Source: Stagonosporopsis chrysanthemi (taxonomy: Eukaryota; Ascomycota; Dothideomycetes; Pleosporales; Didymellaceae). Taken from it: a stretch of DNA of 64,000 bases. The stretch is from NCBI GenBank assembly GCA_022560025.1, contig JAFISE010000028.1:124001-188000 (forward strand), given 5' to 3'. The notes beneath the pieces are model-generated. The model made no database searches, had not been told where the DNA came from, and was given only the letters and a program-made list of their open reading frames with translations. The translations under genes were made by a program, and so were the position numbers. Shown here one piece after another: positions 23,553-35,967 of this stretch. How positions within the stretch are numbered: the first letter of the stretch is position 1; each line of letters opens with the position of its first letter.

Positions 23553-24210
23553 GCAACAGCTTTTGTACACCTTGGGATCGTTCTCCCCACGTTCTCCCGC
23601 AGCTTCCGCGTTATCGGTGAGTTCAGCCACAGCTCCGAGCTGAGCGCACCAACCCCAATCGGGAGAAGCTTGCGAAGTTTCAGAATCGCATCGACACCTC
23701 CTGATGAGTCTTTGTAGGCTGTTCGGCACGCAAAGCAATCCGACGCGAACTCAGATCACCGCCCCATCAGACAAATGTTGTCGCTGTCTCTGTTATTACC
23801 ATCCAACGACTCTCATAGGCTTGAGGCATAACAATTAACCTGCATTGGGAAATCGCCTCGCTTCGTCTTGCTTCAGGAACCAAGCTCCAACAAGCTCCAA
23901 CCTTACAATTGGACCTGCAAGGATCGAATTTACAGGTGCACGGTATTTGCAAAATTACCATTTCCTTGGAAAGCTCTCGAACATAAGCGGCTGTGACAGA
24001 AAGGCTACGTAGTGTTTGTACTGAACCGATGGTCGACGTAGGCATCGAGGCGGAGTGTTTAAGCACCATCACTACACGGTCGGGCTGACAGTACTGTCTC
24101 GTATATATCAATTCGTCTCAGGCCAAAAATTTCGGAGGCCATATTTGGCACCAAGGAACAATCGGACCACCTGAGCCACAAAATTGTGCAGTATTCAGTG
24201 GAAGCGCACC
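23553..24210. other. Intergenic, 658 bp, right of the inverted-repeat element
   Basis: Promoter side of the Zn2Cys6 gene starting at 24211. CAAGCTCCAA is tandemly duplicated at about 23880-23900. No gene seen. Confidence 0.45.
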
Positions 24211-26439
24211 ATGGTCTATACAGGCAAGCCAAGCCGTGGGTGCGGCATGTGTAAGAGCCGCAGAATCAAGGTAAGACACCGCGAGCGGTTCAATGTACGA
24301 GTTGTCACCCTGTTGTACTGTCCCGGAGTGAGTGTATGATATGCACCTAATGACATGAGGCTAAGTGTACGCTAAGTCACATGTCATAAGTGCTACTTTC
24401 ATTTCGCTACCACACGTATGGTTACAGTCGCATATACCTTGCTGCATATCATGCGCTCATCTCCTGAGAAGCTTGTGCATGCTCAAACACCATTGACGAC
24501 CCGCGGCGCAACAGGACTAACATCTCACAGTGCGATGAGAAACGACCGACATGCGGGAACTGCAAGAAATCCGGACGGGACTGTCCAGGTTATCCAGACG
24601 AATTTGATCTAGTATTTAGAGATGAGAACAAGGCTATGGCAAGAAAGGCAAGGAAGAGCTCCGGGCCAACGCCTACCAAACTTAGCCCTGCCGGCTCGAG
24701 CTCGCAACTTTCGCCGAATCAGTAAGACACCCTTTCAATCCCGCAGTACAAGCAAGCCTATCAGCTCAGGTCATGCAGTATCTGCTTATCCATCTTTCTG
24801 AGCTCATGCACAGCCACAGCGCTACCTAGTCTCTTTCGAAACAAATGACAGGGCCAATGTAGCAATCGCTGACTGTTGACAGACCCACATTCATCACATT
24901 CGATGCCTCCAGTTCTTCAACGTCACCGCAGGAGAATCCTTCCACTTCAACGGAGGAAATTCCCACACCAAACTCCGATCAGCAATTGATTCTGATCCCA
25001 CAATACCCGGAGGCGTTATCCTCCCAAGGGCTTTTCGATAATTGGTTATGGAATCTCAGCCAGATTCCGCAATCCATTGTGATGGCACCGGACTACGAGG
25101 CTGTTACTTTCTTCTTCAAAAACTTCATCACACTTCCACAACAAGCTGAAAGTACAAGAGGATTTCTTGAGTTTCTCGTACCTTTATACAACCAAGCTTT
25201 GCCTTCATCAGTACTGCACTTGGCCACAAGTGCTGTCGCCTTGGCGGCTTGCGGTCAGTACCCTGATAGACAGGCCCTGATTGGTGAGGCCGTCAAGACA
25301 TACGGTAAAGCCATTCGAAAGCTCAACTCCGACCTCAAGGACCCTGTGATGGGTACTTCGAATGAAACAGTCTTGGCTATCCTGATGTTCTCGCTATACG
25401 AGGTAGGTTGACTTCACTACGTCCAAGTCAAGCCCAACTGCTAACTTGCTAGACCATCATGTCAACCGACGACACCATCACAGCCTGGGGCAACCACGTT
25501 GACGGAGCTGTCGCTCTCACGAAAATGCGTGGCACCGACCAGTTTAATGACCCCATGTCGCATGCCATGTTCCGTGCCGTGCGCACCATGATGATAACAT
25601 CTTGCGTGCAGCGCTCAAAACCCATTGATGATTTTCCTGGCCAGAAAGGCTGGATAGGCGAATCCGACATCGCCTCTGAAAACGCCGCCAACCGTCTGAC
25701 CCTGATCTGTATTGATCTTCCCAATCTGCGCGCTCGCGCCAACAGACTGACTAGTACACTCTACGACGCCGCGGAAGTGCAGGAAGCACGGCAAATCATC
25801 GATTTCGCAGAGATGGTCGACGGCAATCTGGAAGCGTGGTACCACACGCTGCCACCCGAGTGGAAACACCGTATCATCGGCGTCGAATCACAGATGCCTG
25901 AGGATCTTGCCAACGCTGAGAAATGGCCCGGCGAGCTGCACGCGTACCATGACGTCCCACTCGCGAGTATCATGAACGATTACCGCGTGTGTCGCATTTT
26001 CTGCCGGCGCGTCATGCTTGCGTGTTTGGATTGGCTCGGCTATGGTGGGTTTACAGACGATGCGACGTACCGGCATAGTGTGTTCGTCGTGCAACAGATG
26101 GTGGATGAAGTCAGTGCGTGTGTGCCCTTTCATCTGGACTATGAGCTTCAACCGCTGGCCAAGGAGACGGGACAGGAGCAGTATGGTAAGCCTTACTTCC
26201 TATTCATGGTGCAATGGTACGATCTTACTGACGATTCTGTAGCGGCAGAAGCATTCGGCGGCTACTCGCTCGTTTGGCCTCTCTACGTTGCAGCAAATGC
26301 AGACACGGTGCCGCAGAACCAGCGCGATTGGCTTCTCGGCCGTCTGAGCGTTATCGGGTACAGATTTGGGCTTAGTAGTGCTCAGGTCTTGGTGCTAGCC
26401 AGACGGCACGTGCTTACGTGCGGTCCTATGTTTCCTTGA
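24211..26439 (+). CDS. Zn(II)2Cys6 fungal transcription factor, 566 aa
   Basis: Exons are 24211-24270, 24531-24721, 24883-25402, 25453-26185 and 26243-26439. The introns are 260, 161, 50, 50-range (57) nt, so the first two are unusually long for this window. The zinc cluster is formed across intron 1: GCGMCKSRRIK in exon 1, then CDEKRPTCGNCKKSGRDC in exon 2. The C-terminal part (LFDNWLWNLSQIPQ, then EFLVPLYNQALPSSVLHLATSAVALAACG, then ILMFSLYETIM) matches the Fungal_trans_2-type regulatory domain. The last intron is a multiple of three without a stop. It converges on a cytochrome P450 gene, but a regulatory link is only a possibility. Confidence 0.85.
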
Positions 26440-26963
26440 TCACTCCATACTGGGGAACGGGACAACAAGAAAACATGAGAACAATGCAACATGGCATAAG
26501 GAAGATGCGCGGCAGATGCGTGGAAGACGATTACTCATTTGCTAGCAAGGAAGCAAGCAGCATCCCCTCGGCTCACGATGTGGCGTCAGCAACGCAGCTA
26601 CAGATCAGGATCCGCGAGAGAGGGATCGAGTAGTCCCATATCAGGGATCGGAGTTGAGGCGTCTGAAGGATCTTGGGGGACTGAGTACAGGAGCACGATA
26701 GCAGCGCATAGTAGAGCTTCGACGTCCTTGGCGCAATGTACATTATTACACTCTTATCTCACACTAAATGAGCGTTTTCATGTGCTGGCCATTGGTACAC
26801 AGTAGAAGGAAATGGTGAAACGCACATAGACAACACAATTCTATCAAGCAAATCGAGATAGAAGTCTCGTCCCATTTATCGACCTCGCTACCGCAACAAG
26901 CCTCTTATCTGCCAAAGGCTCACGCCGCCACAGCCTCAGCACCTTCCCTTCCCATCTCATCTC
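26440..26963. other. Convergent intergenic region, 524 bp
   Basis: Holds the 3' ends of the Zn2Cys6 regulator and the P450. No gene seen. Confidence 0.5.
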
Positions 26964-28729
26964 CTACTGCACGATCGTGAGCTTCACATCCAGATTGTCC
27001 TTCGCCCACAGCGCAAACACCTTCTGCTCGCCCATCCAATCGCGCGCCGGATCTACGAGCTCGAGATCAAAGTGCCACAGCATCTTGGCGAGGATGAGAC
27101 GCATCTCTGCGTACGCGAGACTGTTTACAGCGTTAGCAAGGAAGCTCACATCACAGACAACGAGAAAGAGGGGGGGATACATACTTCTTCCCCAAGCAAT
27201 TCCGCGGTCCAAAACTAAACGGTTGAACCGCCTCGCGGACATCAGCTGCGTACTTTTCCGGCCTCTCGCCTTCCAGCCACCGCTCGGGCACAAACGCGTC
27301 CGCGTCCGCAAAGTTGCGCTTGGAATGGTTCGTGGCGTGCTGCGATACATAGACCGACGTGCCACCGGGGACATAGTGGCCGCTGATGTTCTGGCCCTGG
27401 CCCGGAACGATGCGCGGGAAGCCTGTGGGTAGGGGCGGGTAGTAGCGTAGACCTTCCTGCAGGACGGCGAGGAGGTAGGGTAGATTGTTGACGGCTTCAA
27501 CGGTGATGTCGCTGCTGCTTTTGAAGGCGCTGCGAATCTCATTTGTGAGACGAGTGTAGGCTGCGTGGTTTTTGAGAAGCAGGTATGTAGTTCCTGAGAG
27601 AGTGGTGGCTGTTGTTTCAGAGCCGGCGAGGAGGAAGGTGACGGCGTTGGAGTCCATCTCTGCAGGTGTTAAAGCGCGGTTGGCTTTATCTTGATTCTGC
27701 AGGATGAAGGTGAAGAAGTCGGGGCGTGTGGTTTCTCTCGCTAGGCGTGCCGTGACACACGCTTTTGTCATGTCGAAGAAGTCTTTGCGTGCACGTACGT
27801 AGGTCTGCATGTCGACAAACAGGTTTCGGAACTTGTCGTAGAGCCGGAAGAGGCGGTATTTGTTGCGGATGGCGATGGTTGGGATGCCCATGATACTTCT
27901 AAATACCATGTTGACCCATTCGTGGTATTGGCTATCACGGAGGCAGTTCAGCGGCTCTCCGAAGGCCAAATCTGCGATGATGTCGAATGTTGTAAAGTTG
28001 TACCAGCGCATAATGTCAGCTGTCAGGCCCTGCTCGGTCCGTTCTTTGAGCTTTTGGATCAGCAAGTCGACATAGCTCATCAACAGCGGCTCTTGCAAGC
28101 GTAGAGCTTTGTCACTAAAGGCGTGAGAGAGGTTCCGACGTAGGCGGGAGTGATCAGCTTCACCACTGATGGCGATAGAATAGACACCATTGACTGGAGT
28201 CCCATACCAGGCCTCGTCTTTGAGGTAGGCACCGGTGTCTTTGTACTTGCCCGTGCGAAAGCCATAGATGTCAGGCCAAGCAGTCTCGCCGCTGATGAAG
28301 GATAACTCATTCGGAGCGACGCGCACAACGTCACCGTATTGAGCGTGAAGTTCTTGAATCCAATTGACGATCTCTCCCGAGCGCGTTCGCAGAGCATAAG
28401 GGATGCCAGTCGCAGCGGCGAGCCAAGGGCCTGGAATGCGGCGAAGAGGGGAGAAGAAGACGTTATAAATTATGGTACCGAGGCCATAGGCGAAGATCTG
28501 GTAGTCGTCAGCATATGCTGTCGTTCATCATGTGTACTGCGGCTGCTCCTCCAGCGCATTTTCTATTGCTGACCCAGCGTCGGTATGCTGTTTGTCTTTT
28601 TGATAGACATAGACGTTCAGGGTTTCATGATTAGTGAGCAAAACAAGGGGCACTTACAGAGGCTACCAAGATACCACTGTAGAAGCCGATGCCAGCTAGA
28701 CTAAGCGGGTCATGGTGTAGGAACCCCAT
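26964..28729 (-). CDS. Cytochrome P450 monooxygenase, 513 aa
   Basis: This is a membrane-anchored haem monooxygenase of the kind used in fungal secondary metabolism and detoxification. Exons are 28729-28658, 28497-27185 and 27120-26964, with introns of 160 and 64 nt. Exon 1 and the start of exon 2 give the N-terminal anchor, followed by the hinge LRRIPGPWLAAATG. The I-helix motif is AGSETTATTLSG, the K-helix ExxR is in LQEGLRYYPP, and PERW is in FVPERWLEG. The haem loop FSFGPRNCLGK has the ligand near Cys458. Intron 2 falls directly after it, and exon 3 continues NLAYAEMRLILAKMLWHFDLEL. It looks intact. The substrate cannot be told; no polyketide or peptide synthase lies nearby. Confidence 0.92.
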
Positions 28730-30079
28730 TTCGACTGCAAGATTGTGTACTATTCCGCTCCGTGCGAATAGTATTGTTGGCCACTGAATCGTTTAATAGA
28801 TGGGCAAAGGATATGTACTCTGACTTTATACGATATCAGGTTCTCGCAGTTTCGGCCGAGCGACGTGGCACGGTTCCCGGAGGAGTGGTTGCAACTCCAT
28901 CCGACCCTCCGACGTGCTCGAGGTCAAGGGTCAACGTCAGTGTGAGACATCAACAATCATTATGTATCCAATCTGGGAAGAGGATTTTGATGAAGTGACC
29001 TCAGCTCGAATCTAATGTGGGGATCAGCAAGCGTATATATCCACTTCCCCTCACAAAATGTCAAGCTCGGCCGAGCCGTGGCACACAAATGCTTGATCTG
29101 TGGCCATACGAATGAGCAATGCTCTCTCGTGTAATGTTATGCCTGGATAATGCGGTAATTTGTACGCTGTGTCAAGTTTGCAATCCGGGTGCTCGGAGCT
29201 AGATTTGACCGCCTTGCTCAAGCTCGGAGCGCAGGGTCGGACATGTTGGAGCTGGTCCATCCAATCCCGCACACCTAGCAAAGAGTCGGTGGGAACGAAG
29301 GAACAGTTAGAAGTTATTGATGTTGTTGGGCGGAGACTAAGCTCCCAATATACAGTCTTCAGCCGTTCCCACATCATTCGCATCGCCGTATCTCTAAGCT
29401 ACTGGGGCAACTGGCTTCTCCGGCTACACCGTCATCTTTTTACGCCTGTCTCTCTCATTGGCGTATTGAATTCGAGGGTTTGACTCGGCTGAAGTGTTTG
29501 TCGTGTGGCCTTGGTCAAGAGTTGAGAGGAATGTCGTTTCGGTGACTGTCTAGTAACTGACCTAAGCACTCGCATGCTCTCTCAGCATTAATCGTGGTTA
29601 ATGATCACAGCTCAGACCCGCCCGGAGCATGAACCGCTGGTGATTACGTCGGCTCAACCCGACTGAGGAGGTAAGGGTGTGGCGGTGCAAGTGGCAAACG
29701 TACGTCGATAGCTTGGACGAGTCGACTGCAAAGACGTTAGGATCAAGGTCAGACATTCAGAGCAACTGAAACGCTAGGACCAGCATCAGAAATCCTCAGA
29801 AACGGTGAATCATGGCGCAAAGCGGTTGTTTGTGACAAATCGTATTGCATCTGGCGACTGGCCAGCTAGAAGATTGGTATATTCCCCAGCTGTGCTGTCA
29901 GGCGAGGCGCTCTGGCTAGCCATAACATGCTGGTTTGTGATGTTGTTCCCCATGGCTTGGGTATCGAAGCGCACGAATGTCCGTGGATCGTAGCGTTCGT
30001 ACGAGGTGCTCGGCCTAGAAGACGTTGCGATCGCTGTGGGGCGCTGAAAACGTGGCCCACGAGTGCTGCGACAGCATGC
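28730..30079. other. Gene-poor stretch, 1350 bp
   Basis: I see no supported gene. It contains the P450 promoter at the left and the 3' flank of the small membrane protein gene at the right. Reading frames here are short and without recognisable motifs. Confidence 0.45.
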
Positions 30080-30473
30080 TCAAGCCCTCCTCGTCCTGAT
30101 CGTACTCCCTGTCTGTGGACTATCCTGCGCGGCATTCCAGGTCTTGACGAACGCTTTCTGCGTCTTATCCGCATACTGCTCGGCGCTGACCTCTTTTACG
30201 CCTACTTTGGCGCCGTCCTTTGTGAATACGACATTCTTCTTCTCCATCTTGCGCACGCCGCGCTCAGCGAGCTCATTCGAGTAGAGGTAGATCTGCAGGC
30301 TTGGCGTTAGTTGTGCGCATGGAAGTGGAGCGAACGTGTGGGGGAGCATGGGTCGCCTGAGGAAGTTGGATATGGAAGTCGAAATGGGCAGGGCATACCT
30401 GGTAACCAACCCAACCTAAGCCTCCAACGACAATAAAGAGCACAACTAGCGGGATGAGGTTCAAGGCACCCAT
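30080..30473 (-). CDS. Small single-pass membrane protein, 95 aa
   Basis: Exons are 30473-30399 and 30292-30080 with a 106-nt intron. Exon 1 encodes a short N-terminus and one hydrophobic segment (LIPLVVLFIVVGGLGWVGYQ). Exon 2 gives a charged tail with NELAERGVRKMEKKN and SAEQYADKTQKAFVKTWN. The splice joins two segments that each look conserved (GYQ|IYLYSNEL). I recall similar small uncharacterised ascomycete proteins but no function. The N-terminal segment could be a signal anchor for the ER or mitochondria. Confidence 0.7.
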
Positions 30474-31342
30474 CTTGATAGTGACGTAGTGGTTGGCCTG
30501 TGTGTGTTTGTGGTATTCGTGATGGAGGTATGGGGTGTTGTGCTGGGTCGAGAGCAGAGCGCAGGACCGGAGAGCAACACAACCTACTTAAGGACGATGT
30601 TGTAGTACGAAGAGAACACGAAAATTGCTTGCGTTTGAGGGTCTGCAGTCTCTTGAATACACCCGCCGGCGGACATTGCAGGGCGCGCTTGGCTGCGCCT
30701 CAGCGGGCCGCTCGATCAACTGGCTCGTGCTGTGTGGCTGGACCCTGAGACAAAATGACACCTGCCGAGCTCACACAACTCCATGTCTTGAAATAAAGGA
30801 GCCGTCAGGAGACAGCAGCAGCGGTACAGGGGATTTGACTTGAATCTGACAACGTGACTGCGCCAGCATTTTGCAGGCGTTTGGACGGCCGTTCGTGATC
30901 GCCTCGTTTGATATTACGTAGGGGGTCCACTCGGGCTTGTTGATGCGAAGCCGGACAGTAGTTGTCACATCATCGCAAGGACCATGCCGGAGTTGAGGGT
31001 CTTTGAAACCAGAAAGCATTACGACTCTCGATGGCGATGGCGACTGTGCACATCTAACGCCCGATCATCGAGAGGAAAACGACTGAAGAAGATGTGTCAT
31101 GGTTGGAAGTCTGCTGCTGGTGACATGACTCAGGAAGGCGCGCCTGGTACTTCAAAGCAACAACTCGGCAGCCTTCACAGAGACGATCGATAAGTATGTG
31201 TTGTCATGTGTGAAACTAAAGACGCAAGATCGTCCAAAATGGCCTGCAAATAATCTCGTGTTCAAAAACCTGCGCTGTGCCCATGATATCGCTATGCAAA
31301 ATGAATATTGTTCCACGCCTTTTTGCTCTCTCTGCTTTGTAT
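30474..31342. other. Intergenic, 869 bp
   Basis: Promoter side of the small membrane protein gene and 3' flank of SEC24. No gene or repeat recognised. Confidence 0.45.
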
Positions 31343-34300
31343 CTAGCCCCAGTACGGCGTCCGCAATCCCACAAATTGACTCCCCGTGCTTGTGTTGTCG
31401 TTATCGTCATTCTTCTTCCTCTGTCCGGCAAGCTACGTCATATCAGCTTTATTCACTCAGCTTTAGGTCATGTTAACGTTCGAGATTGTGACTCACCTCA
31501 AGTTGAATGTGACGGTGCACATGCACCAGCCAGTCTACATAGCTTTGCGCCTCGTTGTTGCGATCTTCATACAGCAGCCGCGCAAACTCGTACTCAGCAC
31601 CATCCAAACCTTGTCTCGCCAGCTGTACTGTGAGTGCCTTGGATGCTCGGTTGCCTTCGAGATATTGTAGGATGTTTCGGACCTGGGCGTTCAGGTGAGT
31701 GTCAAGCACGGGGAGGGCGGAAGCGAATGGGTCAAGAGACTTCAACGAGCTATGTTCGGGGCCGAAAAGATCTTCGAGGAGATTGGGGTTAACGTGTTGA
31801 TGTATCCAAAGCAGGCAAATTTGGCCGTTGTCGACAATGTAGACACCACCTTCCTCGACCTTGGCGAAGGAGGCACGTACGCCGGAAGGCATACGAAGGT
31901 GACCGTTCTCGTTAGCAAAGCCGTCTGCAGTGTCGAGGCTGTGCACTGCAATGACACGTGGATAGAGATACAGAGAGAGTTCGAGAGGTCCCATCGAGCG
32001 AATAAGTCGCATGTCATGGACGCGGCGATCTGTAGGCTCCTTTCCGGCTTTGAAGGCTCGCGACTTGATCAAGCCGAGCATATACATGGAGAACTCCTTA
32101 AGATTCTCAGGAAGGACGAGCTGACCGGGTGGACTATTTCCAGTGAAATTCTTCCTGTAACCGGCAAGAACGTCCACAGTTTTTTCTGTCAGTGCACCTC
32201 GAATATCCTTGAGACTCTTTTCGGTCATGCGTGCGCACGCTTCTTTGGCAATGATGTTGATGACTGCGTCTTGATCGACAAACTTCATGCACTCGCCAGC
32301 GCTTTGACTTACGCTGGCGACAATGTTGCTGCAGCGGACACGGCGCTCTCCACTGGCTGTCGTGTACAGTAGGGCACTCTGGAAGTGAGCATCAAGCTTA
32401 GGATCGAGCTTGCCATCATAACTGAACAAGACACCGATGGCTTTATCAGCATCGATGGTACCAAACTCGAGGTCCGCACCGAAGTTGTGGTGGAAGTAGT
32501 TGCCGTGGTAGCCGGAGACCTGCAGACCGTTTGAACATCGAACCTTCATCAGCGCTTGATAACCGGTTTCCCGCGTAACGGTGCGTGTGATCTCCTTTGA
32601 CAGCTTGAGATTGTCTCGTGGTGAGTGGAAGTTGGGGTAGTAAAATACTTCACCACCAGTCGTTGCGGATACATGGCCTGATATGTGTCAATACATATAC
32701 GTCATAGCGGATCAAAGGAATACTTGCCTATTGTTGCGATATCGAGATACCCACCACTCGGAGCGGCGAGGAAAAAGTCACAACCGATTCCGTTTTCGAC
32801 CATCTTCTTTGCGACCGATGTGAAGCCAGGGTGTTCTGTCTTCAGTAGCTTCTTCTCGGCATCGGTGTTGTGCACATTACCATCATCTCGCATGAATAGC
32901 TTCCCTGGACCGAAAGTCGGTAGTGCGCCCAGCGAGCAGACAATCTTTCCGCCGGTGGCAGTCAAAGCAGCAACCGCAGAACTGAGAGTCGGAAGCAAGG
33001 CTGGCTCAGGATGCTTGAACTCGTGGAACATCTTGGGCAGTGAGGTCAATAATGATGTAATGGCTGTCTTCGATTCTTGAGGGTCAACGAACATGCCCTC
33101 GGTGAAGGGCAGGAATGGGTCCTCAAGATCGGGCATGACCATCATTTGCGCCGTAGTAAGCTTCGGGCTGAGGTTGTAGAAGTGAATCTCTTTGTCGTAT
33201 GAGATGATGCCGACTTTTGCGCCCTTAGGGATGTTCACTGTACTTTCTGTTGCTTCAATCTCTTCGCTCTGTTCACCGTACAAAGACTTGAGAACACCAG
33301 TACAGAAACCCTCAAGAAAACCACGTTCAACGCTCTCCGCCGTGACGTCGATCAGGAACAGGTATCGAAGACCGACAGGCTCTTTCTGACCCCAGTACTC
33401 CTTCGGTACAACGTAGTCAACCGTACCAAGTGTCAGTTCAGGACGCTGAAGCCGATCCACGCGCACACCATTGGCATCTGTAGGCGCAAAGTACTCTCCG
33501 GGCACGTCGTTCGGAAACGTGCACATATTGCACACAAGCTTGTTGCCGCCAGCCTTGAACTGCATAAAGGGGTTTATGTAGGCTCGACATCTCCTACACC
33601 TCGGAGGACCAGTCTCACCAAAGTCCAATACGGGTACAGGCGTCTCGCCCTCTTGCAGCGGCGCAAGCGGCTGAAGAATCAGGCCAAGTGGAAGAGCTGT
33701 GGCTGCGAGAGCATCGGCGGATACGGGGATGTTGTTAAGCGTCAGTCTGGCGAACTTGGGCGACGAGTTCCCTTGGTCGTAGGCAACGAAAGGGACTGTG
33801 GCGGGAGGCGGTATGTGGTGCTCCATGGTCGGGTAGATATGCTCGAGATAGTACTTGGCGGGCGCATCGCGCGACTTGGGGATGCTCGGTATCTGCTCTG
33901 GATCGACCTTGCCCTGCGCCGACCCCTGAACGGTAGTTCCTGGCTGCGGTGTGTATGCTCGAGCAGCATGCTGCAAGGGTGAGGCGACGCTGCCAGGCGA
34001 GAAGAGCGGTGTTGCGGCAGGGAATTGGCTCATGGCGGGCGTGATCTCCGGTTCCTGCCATTGTGGCCCACCGACCTGCGGACTGAACTGTCTGCTATTG
34101 ATAGTATCTGCGCTCGCTCCCGGTCCTTCAAGGTTGTGGTACGCGTGCCTGTCCTTCTTCTTGCGCCGGTGATCTGGTGGCGCATCCCCACCCAACCCCA
34201 ATTCTCCCATCTGCGTTGCCAGCGTGTCGCTCTGGTATGACCCGGCCTGGTCAATCAAGGGGCTCGGCTGAGCTGGGAAGTAGCCCTCTTGCTGCACCGG

Positions 34301-34489
34301 CTGCTGCTGTTGCGCCGGAGAACCGTATTGCGCAGCTCCGCCCTGGCTGTACGGACTGCCACCCTGCTGGTAGCCAGCGGGGCTCCCAGCGACGGGAGGT
34401 CGCCATCTTGAAGGATCGTCCTTGCGCAGCGGCGCGTTGGGGTTTGGAGAGCCCTGTGCCTGGGCGTGGTACATGGAAAAGTCGCTCAT
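31343..34489 (-). CDS. sec24: COPII coat cargo-binding subunit Sec24, 1010 aa
   Basis: Sec24 pairs with Sec23 and selects cargo for vesicles leaving the ER. Exons are 34489-32728, 32677-31497 and 31432-31343. The N-terminal 200 residues are Pro/Gln/Gly/Ser-rich and disordered. The zinc finger is CRRCRAYINPFMQ with CNMCTFPNDVP, near residues 297-320. The trunk, beta-barrel, helical and gelsolin-like parts follow, for example YLFLIDVTAESV, GGKIVCSLGALPTFGPG, RETGYQALMKVRCSNGLQV and LYEDRNNEAQSYVDWLVHVHRHIQLE. Intron 1 (50 nt) begins with GC: the frame only holds with AG|GCAAGT as donor, joining DIATIG to HVSATTGGEVFYYPNF. Intron 2 is an ordinary 64-nt GT-AG intron before the last 29 residues. 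It is a housekeeping gene and looks intact. Confidence 0.95.
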
Positions 34490-35239
34490 GATTGCGCCGC
34501 GGGGGTGCGGACTTGGTGCTGTGTGTACGCTCGTGCAAGATCAGACGGTAGGCGCTGCTGAGGGTCGCTGCGGCAGGGCGATGGTTGGCGGGATATTAGC
34601 AAAAGGGACTGTGTCATGTTCTGGGTATCGGGCAATTCATTTGGCGCGAGGTGGGCATAACACCGAAGTTGGTGATCTGGCTGTTACGGTGGTGGTGCTG
34701 CACTTTACGGAAGCGCGAGCATGGACCCATGCAGTGCAAGGTGTCAACCCAACATGGAAATCTCGGACCGGGCAGCATAAGAAAAACCTTGTCAGTCTGC
34801 ATTCAGGCATTTTGTCTACAGAGCGCCAACTGATTCTGGTTCACAAGCATGTCTCATGAAGTATGTGTGTCCATTCCTGGTCAACGGCGCCAAAGAGGGG
34901 CAGTCATGTGAAATACAGGGGGCAGCCAGTCGCGTGTCATGTCAATGTAGACGTTACGCTTAAACGAAACGTAGTTAGCGAATTAGGTACCATCTGGTGT
35001 AGCGTACGCTGCTTGAATATTCTCGTGATGCGCTCCCTTATTATGCGCAGTTTCCTCTACACTCTTGACGCGTACTCGTACAACAGATTCGTACTGTCTG
35101 CTTGCCCATGTCTGGGAGTCCAGCGTCAACCTTGTAGCAGAGCTTGTTCACTCGAGCTGCCTACAATCGAGTGCGTCAGGTTGGCTGTATCTGCGTTGCG
35201 CGTGGGAGGATGTCCTCTCCAGTTATCTCCATCGACTGC
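34490..35239. other. Intergenic, 750 bp
   Basis: Promoter side of SEC24 and 3' flank of the AP-2 sigma gene. No gene seen. Confidence 0.5.
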
Positions 35240-35967
35240 CTACTCCAACTTGTCCAGATGTGCCAACCTCGTTAACACCACCTGCTTGTTTGTCTCCTCA
35301 ATCTCGCCCGCTAGGAACACTTCGTCCAGTATTGCGTATACCTGTGCTGTGTCAGTCTCTGGGTCTCTCACCGTATCATAGTACACCCTCCCCACGGCCT
35401 CACTCCACCGTCGCGACACCGTCCTCGCTCTTCACGTGCACGCACCTTGTAGAAGTTGAACACCAAGTCCAGCTCGCAGACATTTCCGAAGAAAGCATCC
35501 AGAACCTCAACAAAAAAATGTATCGCCTCCAAGTACGCCAGCTCGTTGTCGTTCGTGTCAACACAGGCGCAGAAGAACAGGCCCGCGTACCGCCGATATA
35601 CAATCTTGGACATGTTGCGGAACTCGACAAAGTTGGACTGGTGCTTCTGATCGCGCGGTGCTATGAGGCGATGCACCTAACAAACATGGTCAGACAATTG
35701 AGGTCGAGAACTCGGCGGCAGGCGCAAGGCGGCGGGAGCGGTAAAGAAGAGGATTGTACCTCGCCCTTGAGCTTGACCTTCTCTTCATCCTGCGTCTGTC
35801 AGTCTTCGTTCTACACACAGCATATTCATACTCACGCTATACGGTGCATACCACTTCGCCAGTCTCGTCTTTCCCCTATGCAGACTTGGTCAGCGACATA
35901 GCCCATCCAATGCCTAGAGGGTGTAGACGTACTGTCGGTTCTGAATCAGAATAAACGAGAGCACCAT
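35240..35967 (-). CDS. aps2: AP-2 adaptor complex sigma subunit, 145 aa
   Basis: This is the small subunit of the clathrin adaptor AP-2, acting in endocytosis at the plasma membrane. Five exons are 35967-35933, 35875-35836, 35789-35760, 35676-35446 and 35341-35240, with introns of 57, 46, 83 and 104 nt. The protein starts MVLSFILIQNRQGKTRLAKW and contains KIVYRRYAGLFFCACVDTND and LAYLEAIHFFVEVLDAFFGN, all diagnostic for the sigma-2 chain rather than sigma-1 or sigma-3. The C-terminus is VYAILDEVFLAGEIEE and onward. The length is about that of other AP-2 sigma chains (142-143). The reading frame is spread over tiny exons, the smallest 30 nt, and would be easy to miss. Confidence 0.95.

Noticed and set aside
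24211..28729. Secondary-metabolite gene cluster
   Set aside because: Only a regulator and one P450 are present, with no polyketide synthase, peptide synthetase, terpene or other backbone enzyme anywhere in the window.
29700..29800. Weak resemblance to a zinc-cluster first exon (DCKDVRIK before a GTCAGA donor-like site)
   Set aside because: An in-frame stop precedes it, the first cysteine is missing and no matching second half is convincing. It may be chance.
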